Of a DNA stretch of 34,252 nt, positions 26,859-34,252 are shown in pieces (position 1 is the first letter of the stretch; every line of letters starts with the position of its first letter). The stretch is from positions 1-34,252 of the forward strand of contig MFXW01000070.1 in the NCBI GenBank assembly GCA_001787585.1. The letters are read 5' to 3'. Position numbers and translations under genes: made by a program. The notes below the pieces were generated by a model. That model did no database searches and was not told the DNA's origin. It saw only the letters and a list, made by a program, of their open reading frames with translations. The stretch comes from Candidatus Peribacteria bacterium RIFCSPHIGHO2_02_FULL_53_20. Its GTDB lineage: Bacteria > Patescibacteriota > Gracilibacteria > Peribacterales > Peribacteraceae.

Positions 26859-27641
26859 TTAGTCTGCCCAAACAACGAATGTGTGGACTTTTCGACCGTT
26901 GCCGAGATCCCGTTCGAACTTAGATGGTCGCCCCTTGCTGTCGTGTTCTATTGCCTTTCCCCATGCTGGAGGATCGGAGACATCAATATCCTGCCCGGTC
27001 TGAGCGGTGTTGGATGCAAGCGTTGTTGTCGTATCGAGATGCGCGTAGATGATTTCGAGCTGCTCATAATCGTGGATATTGGGGTGCTGATTGGGCGTGG
27101 GATCATTTGAGTAGTCCATGCAGGTGCCGAGGTTCACGTTACTGAAATTCTCGTCCTGGTGATCAAGACCGAATGTGTGACCAACTTCCTGACAGAGTAC
27201 GAGGTTCTTCCATGCAGTTGTGTTGTATACGGGCTTGTTGAAGTACGTGTCATTTACCTTCACCGTTCCCTGTGTGATATGTGTGCCACTTACCCATACC
27301 TGGGCGATACCCAGCCATCCGTTGTTGCCGTATTTCGCATTACACACTTCCACGCGTCCGTTCGTCGCGCGGCAATTCTTGCGTCCTTGACCTGTTACGA
27401 TGTTCGTATCGAGGACGGCGGAAACAGACCAGTCTGCTGATGTCGTTGCTAGGTACGGATCCCACGCAGCCGAGAGATTATCCCCGAGTTTCACCGTGAA
27501 GGGATTACTCGTGCGAGCCCAGTGGTAGCTGCCCCAGGAATGTAGAGCGGAGGCTGTGGTAGAAAACAGCAACACGCCGGTTGTGGCGAGTACTGCGCTC
27601 AGGAAGAGAGGTAGTGAACGGTGGAAGGGGAGATGTTTCAT
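26859..27641 (-). CDS. Secreted metzincin-like protein with QEVGHTFGLDH motif
   Basis: Signal peptide; LCQEVGHTFGLDHQDE (Q in place of the first zinc His) and Met-turn-like GTCMDYS. Confidence 0.8.
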   Translation of the reverse strand: MKHLPFHRSLPLFLSAVLATTGVLLFSTTASALHSWGSYHWARTSNPFTVKLGDNLSAAWDPYLATTSADWSVSAVLDTNIVTGQGRKNCRATNGRVEVCNAKYGNNGWLGIAQVWVSGTHITQGTVKVNDTYFNKPVYNTTAWKNLVLCQEVGHTFGLDHQDENFSNVNLGTCMDYSNDPTPNQHPNIHDYEQLEIIYAHLDTTTTLASNTAQTGQDIDVSDPPAWGKAIEHDSKGRPSKFERDLGNGRKVHTFVVWAD

Positions 27642-27745
27642 AGTGGTTCTACACTCCTCCCGCAGGAGTGGCGTGTCAAAGAAATTCAGGTGTCATTTTT
27701 TGCGTGGCATTTCAAGATATTGTTCGAGGATTGATAAATATATGG

Positions 27746-27812
27746 CGTAAAGACGTGCGATTCGTACATCTTTCTCGTATCAAAAGAGACGTCCCAACGG
27801 GACGTCTCTACG
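27746..27812. repeat. Composite double-hairpin palindromic repeat, copy D
   Basis: CGTAAAGACGTGCGATTCGTACATCTTTCTCGTATCAAAAGAGACGTCCCAACGGGACGTCTCTACG; same orientation as copy C. Confidence 0.85.
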
Positions 27813-27846
27813 GTGGATTCTTCACAGGAAGTTGCCTGATATTCCG

Positions 27847-28833
27847 TTATTCCACCACGATCGTTCCCTGGAACCGCGCGTTCAAATGATTGTGGAAGCC
27901 CCAGCTGCCGATCTGGGTGAATGTGTACATGTACGTTTCACCGTTGATGAGTGTGCGGTCGGCATCGAAGCCGAGAAGGGCGGTATGGGCTGGATGCGGG
28001 TTACTGGCAACCCAGAGACCCGTTGTACTCGTGTTCTTAAAGGTCACGGTGTCGCCTTTTTTCACACGGAGGATCAGGGGCGAGAATCCTTCATCGGTGT
28101 AAGTGACGATGTTCAGCTCATTTTCCGTTCCGCCGCCCTGCTCCTCTGAGGGAACACGGTCTTTGCCTGGGGTGCCATACGTTGCGCGGGCCAGTATCAC
28201 CATCTTTGCCACTTCTGCACGGTTGATGTTGTCACTGGGACGGAACGTCCCCACCGCCTGGCCATCGATGTCCGTATCTCCGGAGACGACACCATCGCGA
28301 CTCAAGGCTTCGATGGCAGTGGCGAATTCTGTGCTTGCTGAGACGTCTCCATACCGCGTACCGAGTTCACCATTCTCTGTATTCACAAGGAACGCGGAGG
28401 TAAAGATGGCTGCGACCTCGCTGCGCAGCGCAGCCTTGTCGAGGCGCGTGCGCGGATTGATAACGAGAAATGCTTCGCCCTTGGCGACTGAGACATACGG
28501 AGATGCCCAATGCTGGAAGCCGCTCTGGATTTTGCTGGCGTAGAGATCCTCATCGTACCCTGCGCCTTCCACTGCAATTTTTAGCGCTTCGCCGATGGTG
28601 ATGTCGTTACTGGGTCCGAATTTCCCGGTCAGCATTCCGCGGCTGTCTTTGTAGCCGCTCACAATGCCCGCTTCCGCAGCAGTGCGGACGTGGGTGGCAA
28701 ACCATGCCGACTGCGGGACATCGACGAAGATGACCGTTTTACCGTCGATAATGACCTGGATACCCATGGCCTGGACGGCGAGAGGAATAAGCAAGGCGAA
28801 TGCCGATAGGATCGAAAGAAAGCGGTTACGCAT
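27847..28833 (-). CDS. Secreted protein: S-layer-homology-like repeats plus C-terminal cupredoxin-like domain
   Basis: SLH-like VDVPQSAWFATHVRTAAEAGIVSGYKDSRGMLTGKFGPSNDITIGEALKIA and two more; cupredoxin-like SPLILRVKKGDTVTFKNTS...NPHPAHT...FTQIGSWGFHNHLNARFQGTIVVE. Confidence 0.85.
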   Translation of the reverse strand: MRNRFLSILSAFALLIPLAVQAMGIQVIIDGKTVIFVDVPQSAWFATHVRTAAEAGIVSGYKDSRGMLTGKFGPSNDITIGEALKIAVEGAGYDEDLYASKIQSGFQHWASPYVSVAKGEAFLVINPRTRLDKAALRSEVAAIFTSAFLVNTENGELGTRYGDVSASTEFATAIEALSRDGVVSGDTDIDGQAVGTFRPSDNINRAEVAKMVILARATYGTPGKDRVPSEEQGGGTENELNIVTYTDEGFSPLILRVKKGDTVTFKNTSTTGLWVASNPHPAHTALLGFDADRTLINGETYMYTFTQIGSWGFHNHLNARFQGTIVVE

Positions 28834-28889
28834 AGTGAGAAAGGGGGTAGGTACAGATGATGACGTACATGCTAGAGCACTCTTACCAC

Positions 28890-29870
28890 TCATTGCATCC
28901 CTCTCTTCGCCCGTGCCATCACTCGCTTGAGCACCGATGCCGAAGCGGCAGCAGCCGGCGCGATCATCGCAGCAGAGGAAATAGCAGATACTGGTTTCCC
29001 CGCGTACATGTTCGGCACAGTCTTCCCCGTCCGAATATCCGTGATCATTCGCATCTGCATCTTTCCTATATAGGGATCTGAAAGCATCGGCGTGTAGTAG
29101 AGACAATTGTCGAAATAATAGTGTGTGACCTGGCTGTGGCGTGTTTTGGTTCTGTCATCAATTCTCTCGCCGCCATGGAGGAGGGTGGCCGACCAAATTA
29201 CGGCCTGTCCTTTTTTCATGGTGACGATGTGCTTTTTGAGTCCTATAGCTTCCACATAGGTCTGCATGCATTCTTCATAGCGCTGATACGATTCTCTTCC
29301 CGAGGGAAGTCCAAGATCGTGAAAATCCCACGCGGGCATCCGGTGACTTTCAGGGTACACATGCAGCGGACCGGCATCCATATCGATATCTTCCAGAGCG
29401 ATCCACACGCCGCACATGAAACCGTGCGGGATGCAGTGGAAGTGCACGGTGTCGCTGTGGGTATGCTGCTCCGTCCCTTCCGCGAAGTTTAATGTCTGAA
29501 AGGGGATTGGGTCGCGTTGATAGAGGAGCCGAAGGATGCGATCGATTTCCGGAAGAGTCGCGAGCATTTTTGCATCGGAGTTCTCCTTCCATGCATCTTG
29601 AATGCGTCCTCGACCGCGGTACAAGGGATCAAGGCTTTGGATCAATCGTGCAGCGAAGTTCTCGAGGTCAGGAATCTTCGCATCCACCAAGAGGTAACCG
29701 TCTCGGGCATACAATTCCACGAGCGTCCGATCCTGCTCAGAAAGGTTCGCTTCCTTCAATAGTGTGGGAAAAAACGGCGTCTGGAACCACGGCATATTCA
29801 TCTGTCGCAATGTCGCTTCCTTCGCATCGGGATTGGCCAGAATCGCCGCGGCGGAGCGCTGAATGTCCAT
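28890..29870 (-). CDS. Phytanoyl-CoA dioxygenase (PhyH) family Fe(II)/2OG oxygenase
   Basis: EQHTHSDTVHFHCIPHGFMCGVWIALEDIDMDAGPLHVYPESHRMP; ATLLHGGERI. Confidence 0.85.
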   Translation of the reverse strand: MDIQRSAAAILANPDAKEATLRQMNMPWFQTPFFPTLLKEANLSEQDRTLVELYARDGYLLVDAKIPDLENFAARLIQSLDPLYRGRGRIQDAWKENSDAKMLATLPEIDRILRLLYQRDPIPFQTLNFAEGTEQHTHSDTVHFHCIPHGFMCGVWIALEDIDMDAGPLHVYPESHRMPAWDFHDLGLPSGRESYQRYEECMQTYVEAIGLKKHIVTMKKGQAVIWSATLLHGGERIDDRTKTRHSQVTHYYFDNCLYYTPMLSDPYIGKMQMRMITDIRTGKTVPNMYAGKPVSAISSAAMIAPAAAASASVLKRVMARAKRGMQ

Positions 29871-29890
29871 GGAACACAACTATAGCATCA

Positions 29891-30415
29891 CTACTTCTTC
29901 CCCATCCCCAGCGAAATCATGGTCTGACCCCCCGCATTGCTGATGGAAGCCGCAAAAACGCGGTTACCTTTCTCCGCGCCGATGATCGTGGCTTCTCCGG
30001 ATTCTAGCGTGGACAAGATTTTCCATCCCTCAGCAGCGAGGGTACCCTTATAAAATTCCACCGCCTGTTCAAGCGTATCGTTTGTGCTGAGCGTGAGCGC
30101 CAGACCGTCATCTCCTTCCGGGGTGGTGACCGCGGCGGAGTACACCACTTGAGCGCCCGGATAGGCGGGAACATCGCTCGGCCAATTCTTCGGGATCGTA
30201 TTGCCGCCGTTGAAACTGCCCGCACTCGTGACGATGTGTACCCGTGCATCGGTGTCGACGTCGATGTTGAAGTTCGCGCCCTCCTCGGTATTCCCTTCCG
30301 CGGTATTCCCTTCCGCAGCCCGATCATCTCCGTCCGTGGATCCGCATGCGGCAAGTGTGCTGAGAAGAGCAATGCATGCGCAGGAGAAAAGTTTCTTTGC
30401 GGAGGGGGTGATCAT
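29891..30415 (-). CDS. Lipoprotein of unknown function
   Basis: MITPSAKKLFSCACIALLSTLAACGS lipobox; PSDVPAYPGAQVVYSA...EQAVEFYKGTLAAEGWKIL. Confidence 0.8.
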   Translation of the reverse strand: MITPSAKKLFSCACIALLSTLAACGSTDGDDRAAEGNTAEGNTEEGANFNIDVDTDARVHIVTSAGSFNGGNTIPKNWPSDVPAYPGAQVVYSAAVTTPEGDDGLALTLSTNDTLEQAVEFYKGTLAAEGWKILSTLESGEATIIGAEKGNRVFAASISNAGGQTMISLGMGKK

Positions 30416-30576
30416 AGAACTGGTGGGGGACAAGTGTTTGCAGTGTACTCTTTTTCTCTGTTGCTCCGGAGACGCTTTAGACGTGCCTATGGTGGCAGGC
30501 AGCGTTCGCAAAAATTCGAACAGATTTTAGCAGTTCCGGCTGCGGTGGCTGAAATTTTTGGGGGCACCAGCCGCCG

Positions 30577-30634
30577 CAGCTCCGCTTGCCGGCCATAGCC
30601 TTGGCGACGGCTGGACGAAGACTGGCCGTTTCGG
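30577..30634. repeat. 58-bp perfect inverted repeat, left copy
   Basis: CAGCTCCGCTTGCCGGCCATAGCCTTGGCGACGGCTGGACGAAGACTGGCCGTTTCGG; exact reverse complement at 34195-34252. Confidence 0.95.
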
Positions 30635-30663
30635 GCAATTTCAAGGTGTTCTTTGGCGGTCCG

Positions 30664-31344
30664 TTAATCTTTCAACGTACAAAACTCAATGAACTTTCTT
30701 GCTATTGGCCTAAGTCTTCCTCCTACCCGACTGAGATCAGCAGTAAATGGCATGCTAGTGGGTTGAGTGTTGGTGAACTGTAACTGATAAAGCTCTGCCG
30801 CAGCCGACATAATTATGTCTCCATCAACTTCTCCTAACATCGTACGAATTGTTTGACCACATTCGGGCCCATTCTGGGGAACCTTCATTGCGGCGTGTAA
30901 TGCCCCCAATAGCCTGATATGAATTGGTGAAAGAGTGTTTACAAGATTGAGGAAGTATTCTTGCTGTTCGTCTGTGTCTTCGCTGGGCATTGCTGCATTT
31001 ATCAAGATTGCTTTGTAACATTCTATTTTTTCTTTCTGTGGACAGAATGAAACACCGCGTACGCACTGTTCAAATACAAAAGCAAAATGATCCCCGACAA
31101 TTCTCTGTTCTTCAATCTCTTCCTGTAACTCAACAAGCTTCGCTGCTACCTCTTCCAAGAAGCATTCAATTCTCTGTGTTTTACGAGTAGGAATATAGTC
31201 GTCTATCAATGATGCGAAAGCTCCCCCAATAGGTACCACGGATAACGTAGCTTTGAATAAGTTGATTAAGTGTTCCACCGTTGAGCGGTTTTTAATATCT
31301 GATCTTACAACTTCAATGGTTCTCGTGAGCTTGCTCTTTGTCAT
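30664..31344 (-). CDS. 226-aa protein with a short hydrophobic helix and DYIP motif; possible effector or accessory protein
   Basis: LFKATLSVVPIGGAFASLIDDYIPTRKTQRIECFLEEVAAKLVELQEEIEEQ...NTLSPIHIRLLGALH; 27 bp after the ATPase gene. Confidence 0.75.
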   Translation of the reverse strand: MTKSKLTRTIEVVRSDIKNRSTVEHLINLFKATLSVVPIGGAFASLIDDYIPTRKTQRIECFLEEVAAKLVELQEEIEEQRIVGDHFAFVFEQCVRGVSFCPQKEKIECYKAILINAAMPSEDTDEQQEYFLNLVNTLSPIHIRLLGALHAAMKVPQNGPECGQTIRTMLGEVDGDIIMSAAAELYQLQFTNTQPTSMPFTADLSRVGGRLRPIARKFIEFCTLKD

Positions 31345-31371
31345 ACAGACGGAGAAATATGTTGGGGGAAA

Positions 31372-33780
31372 TTATTCTTCCATTTCCTTAAGCAAGCTTT
31401 CGTTAGTTGTGACATGCAGCAAAATCTTTGCCATTCCATTCATCATAAAGGCAGCCAAATCCGCTGGTTCAAACTCTTCACCTACTTTTGAGTACTTATC
31501 CCGGCTCTCTTCCAACTTCTTTTTGCGCTGGAAGAGCTCATTGTAAAGTACTATGGAGATCAAATACACACTTGTCTTGTATGTTCTTGTGACTTTCTCA
31601 ACATTCTTCCCTGTAATTTTCTTTGATTTGATGTAGCTATGCAACTCTTTTGCATCCATATTTATTTCCACAGTATCTACTAAACGATCCTGTCTGCTGG
31701 ACTCTTGAATCCTGCAAATTTCAGCTTCTGTCCAAACAGGATCACAATCCAACCAATATTTTTGTTGAGCTTCTTTATCCTCCTGTTCTTTCGTTGGGCG
31801 CTCTTTATAGACTTCTGTAAGAGCAGGCAGGGAGTATTGTTGCTTTGTTGTGATGTTTTTCTCATCTGTCTTGCCATGCGGGTTATCAATTTTTACCAAT
31901 GCCGTTAGTTGAAAGGGGCCGTTTGGGGAACTCATTTCGATATCAATCGGAACAGAGGTTCCAACGGGTAATTCTTTTGTTGGTTTGATGCGTAGGCTAA
32001 TGGTGCCATTATTAGGTCCAACTCTGTTTACTTCTAAAACATCTTCGTTCCTGTCAGAAGGCTTTGGTCCTGGGCCTGGCCCTGGGCCCACAGGTATCCG
32101 GGGGACCTGTATCTTGATGTTCAGCTCACCCTTCTCATGAGAACGCATGAGATACTCGTCTTCTACATCCGTTTCAATTTGGATGCGGCATTCACCATTC
32201 TGTGGAAGCATTTTGTATTGACCGGGCTTCAGATTTTTAAACCTAAAAACCGAAGGGTGTCTCTCCCCTCTAAACGGTTTTTTATCGCCCTTCTGCTCCT
32301 TCTTAATTTCCTTTGTTTTAGTGCCAATTATATCTCCACTAAGACCAAGCAACCTCTCGATTTCTTTATCATCTCTCAACAACCTTCCAATTATATTCTT
32401 TAAGAAAGCTTCATCTTTAGGATTTTGATATACAGCATCCTTTTGCCTTGTATCATCTATCGCTCGCAGGGTCTCGTTGTCTCTTAATTCTTTTGCCAAT
32501 GCGTCCAATAGCTCTCTGTATTCAATGACGTCACGCATTTGTGCTCGGTTCGACATGAAAATTCTTTCATGTAACTTCGAAGGTAAATCAGAACAGTCGA
32601 CATGAACCAACATCGAGCTTTTCAAGTAGGCCTTTTTTGCCTTACTGGAAATAAAACTTTGTCCTAGATAATGTTGCACTTGCCCATTAACACTAAATAC
32701 TATCGGCATACCTCCGATAAATTCACGAGGTTGTACCTCTTTGTTAAACACAAAAACCTCTACCGGATATTGCTGCCCTCTAATTGATAGACTCATAGAA
32801 ATAGATTTTTCAAGGCTTCCTCGTTCGTCCAATCTTGCACGCATTCTATTACCATGCATTATTTTTGAGGGTGTCTTGCCACCGTACTCTCTTTTTTCGT
32901 ATAGAAGAACAGGTAAAGCAGATTTATATATGTATCTATTTAATCCTCTCCAAAAGTCCAGAGTAATATCTGTTTTTGTCGGTAAATCATAATTATAGAG
33001 TTTAATGTATGTCCCACCAGCAAATAAAGTTTCAAATAGGCCAAGATCGAGCGGATTGCTTGAGAACTCAAATATTTTTCCTTGCTCATCTACGCAGTAT
33101 TCGTACCGGGATGATTTCACGTGTTTTCCCTCGCCCCAGTTTCTCCTCATTAATGTAAATCCGAAGTTCCCCATATTATCTTTACTTAAATTCTTTTTTG
33201 AAAGAATCAGCTGATAGCCTGTTTCACCACTATCTCCACAAAATGGGAGAACGGCAGAACCTCCCATGTTATATTTTCCCTGCACAAAAAATACCTTTCC
33301 TTTATTATCAGCACTTAACGAAAGAAATGTGTCAGGAAACTTTTGGGGATGCTGTCCTTCTCCTTCATCGTAAATAATTATGTTTGTCTTACCTCCTTTT
33401 TCTCCCTCAGCTAATATCTGTACTTTCTTTGCAAGTTTTCTTCTTTGAGCATCCGAAAGCTCTTCATATTTTTCATCATCCAAGTTGAAATATTTTTTAA
33501 GAGCTTCAGCCATTGAATTAGGACTATTTTCTCCCTTGGGGTCATCTCCATTTTCGATACATGCTTTTATTAGAATGGCATCAAGTGAGTTTGTTATCTT
33601 CTCTGATAAAGATGGTATGGCTTCAGGGTTTTGCCCCGTGATCGTTCCAATGTTATTCGGAGTACCATAAGGTCTCCAATTTTTTTCGTTTTTGAGTATG
33701 GGGTGTTTGTTAATAACATCAGCCACATCTGTCTCGGCGTTTGCCTTTATCAGTGATAAGAGAAGATTTTTTGTGTCCAT
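31372..33780 (-). CDS. GHKL (HATPase_c, MutL/MORC/Hsp90-like) ATPase, 802 aa
   Basis: N-box SEKITNSLDAILIKA, IIIYDEGEGQHP (DxGxG), VQGKYNMGGSAVLPF (glycine box), FAGGTYIKLYNYDL; PGPGPGPKP linker; long C-terminal region. Confidence 0.85.
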   Translation of the reverse strand: MDTKNLLLSLIKANAETDVADVINKHPILKNEKNWRPYGTPNNIGTITGQNPEAIPSLSEKITNSLDAILIKACIENGDDPKGENSPNSMAEALKKYFNLDDEKYEELSDAQRRKLAKKVQILAEGEKGGKTNIIIYDEGEGQHPQKFPDTFLSLSADNKGKVFFVQGKYNMGGSAVLPFCGDSGETGYQLILSKKNLSKDNMGNFGFTLMRRNWGEGKHVKSSRYEYCVDEQGKIFEFSSNPLDLGLFETLFAGGTYIKLYNYDLPTKTDITLDFWRGLNRYIYKSALPVLLYEKREYGGKTPSKIMHGNRMRARLDERGSLEKSISMSLSIRGQQYPVEVFVFNKEVQPREFIGGMPIVFSVNGQVQHYLGQSFISSKAKKAYLKSSMLVHVDCSDLPSKLHERIFMSNRAQMRDVIEYRELLDALAKELRDNETLRAIDDTRQKDAVYQNPKDEAFLKNIIGRLLRDDKEIERLLGLSGDIIGTKTKEIKKEQKGDKKPFRGERHPSVFRFKNLKPGQYKMLPQNGECRIQIETDVEDEYLMRSHEKGELNIKIQVPRIPVGPGPGPGPKPSDRNEDVLEVNRVGPNNGTISLRIKPTKELPVGTSVPIDIEMSSPNGPFQLTALVKIDNPHGKTDEKNITTKQQYSLPALTEVYKERPTKEQEDKEAQQKYWLDCDPVWTEAEICRIQESSRQDRLVDTVEINMDAKELHSYIKSKKITGKNVEKVTRTYKTSVYLISIVLYNELFQRKKKLEESRDKYSKVGEEFEPADLAAFMMNGMAKILLHVTTNESLLKEMEE

Positions 33781-33785
33781 AACTG

Positions 33786-34013
33786 TTACAAGGAAAAAGT
33801 CCTAGATGATTTCTGTTTCGAATTTGAAAATTTCGCCTTCACATCATTCAATTCTTTTGCAATGGCTCCGAAAATTTTGTTCACCTCCTCTTCCGTGTAC
33901 TCGTACAAAGAAGCGTTGGAACAATTGCCGAGAACGCGCAGTCTTTCTAGAACTGTATTTGTCCTCTTGTTAGCGAGCCGAACAAACCGTTCCTTTCGAG
34001 ATTCTTGAGTCAT
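33786..34013 (-). CDS. 75-aa small protein, first gene of the operon
   Basis: MTQESRKERFVRLANKRTNTVLERLRVLGNCSNASLYEYTEEEVNKIFGAIAKELNDVKAKF; 5 bp upstream of the ATPase gene. Confidence 0.75.
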   Translation of the reverse strand: MTQESRKERFVRLANKRTNTVLERLRVLGNCSNASLYEYTEEEVNKIFGAIAKELNDVKAKFSNSKQKSSRTFSL

Positions 34014-34194
34014 AATTCTGAAATAGGTAATAAAACGGTACTACATTTATCAGAATGGTTGTATATAGTCAATACTAATTGCTGGAATATGTTCTTATAT
34101 TATGGTAATTTTTGCGTATGTTACTGAAAAAGTTTGCGTTTGGCGGACCGAAGAACGTTCGAGCCGATCGTTTTCCGGGTTCTTTGGCGGTTTT

Positions 34195-34252
34195 CCGAAA
34201 CGGCCAGTCTTCGTCCAGCCGTCGCCAAGGCTATGGCCGGCAAGCGGAGCTG
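34195..34252. repeat. 58-bp perfect inverted repeat, right copy (reaches window edge)
   Basis: CCGAAACGGCCAGTCTTCGTCCAGCCGTCGCCAAGGCTATGGCCGGCAAGCGGAGCTG; may extend beyond the window. Confidence 0.95.

Noticed and set aside
1-34252. CRISPR array
   Set aside because: No regularly spaced repeat series; repeats present are isolated palindromes, short tandem tracts or one inverted pair.
1-34252. Transposase, integrase or phage structural genes
   Set aside because: None recognised in any frame; mobility of the terminal module rests only on the inverted repeats and composition.

Overview
The window looks like a chromosomal segment from an uncultivated bacterium. A Patescibacteria/CPR-like origin is a guess from protein flavour only and was not tested. 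The standard code fits, since TGA is used as stop. Contents in order: a partial thyA; a 200-bp non-coding locus with a tRNA-like element and a convincing minus-strand small-RNA unit; folA; a secreted HEXXH protein; a folE/folK/folB cluster interrupted by two structured repeats; a SecD fused to a parvulin PPIase, plus a SecD-P1-like lipoprotein; a sugar nucleotidyltransferase with simple-sequence repeats; a truncated glycosylphosphotransferase-like membrane protein; a second HEXXH protein; an RlmD-family methyltransferase; a gluconokinase-like protein with an altered Walker A; a bicupin; rlmH; a PRMT-like methyltransferase; PBP1C, thioester alpha-2-macroglobulin and DoxX; an RlmI-family methyltransferase; a metzincin-like protein with Q for the first zinc His, bracketed by two copies of a palindromic repeat; an SLH-cupredoxin protein; a PhyH-family dioxygenase; and a lipoprotein. 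The last 3.7 kb is an AT-richer three-gene operon (small conserved-looking ORF, GHKL/MutL-MORC-like ATPase, hydrophobic-helix protein) bracketed by a perfect 58-bp inverted repeat. It is the best candidate for an undescribed, possibly mobile or defence-related system. The second most unusual locus is the sRNA / tRNA-like pair at 806-1009.
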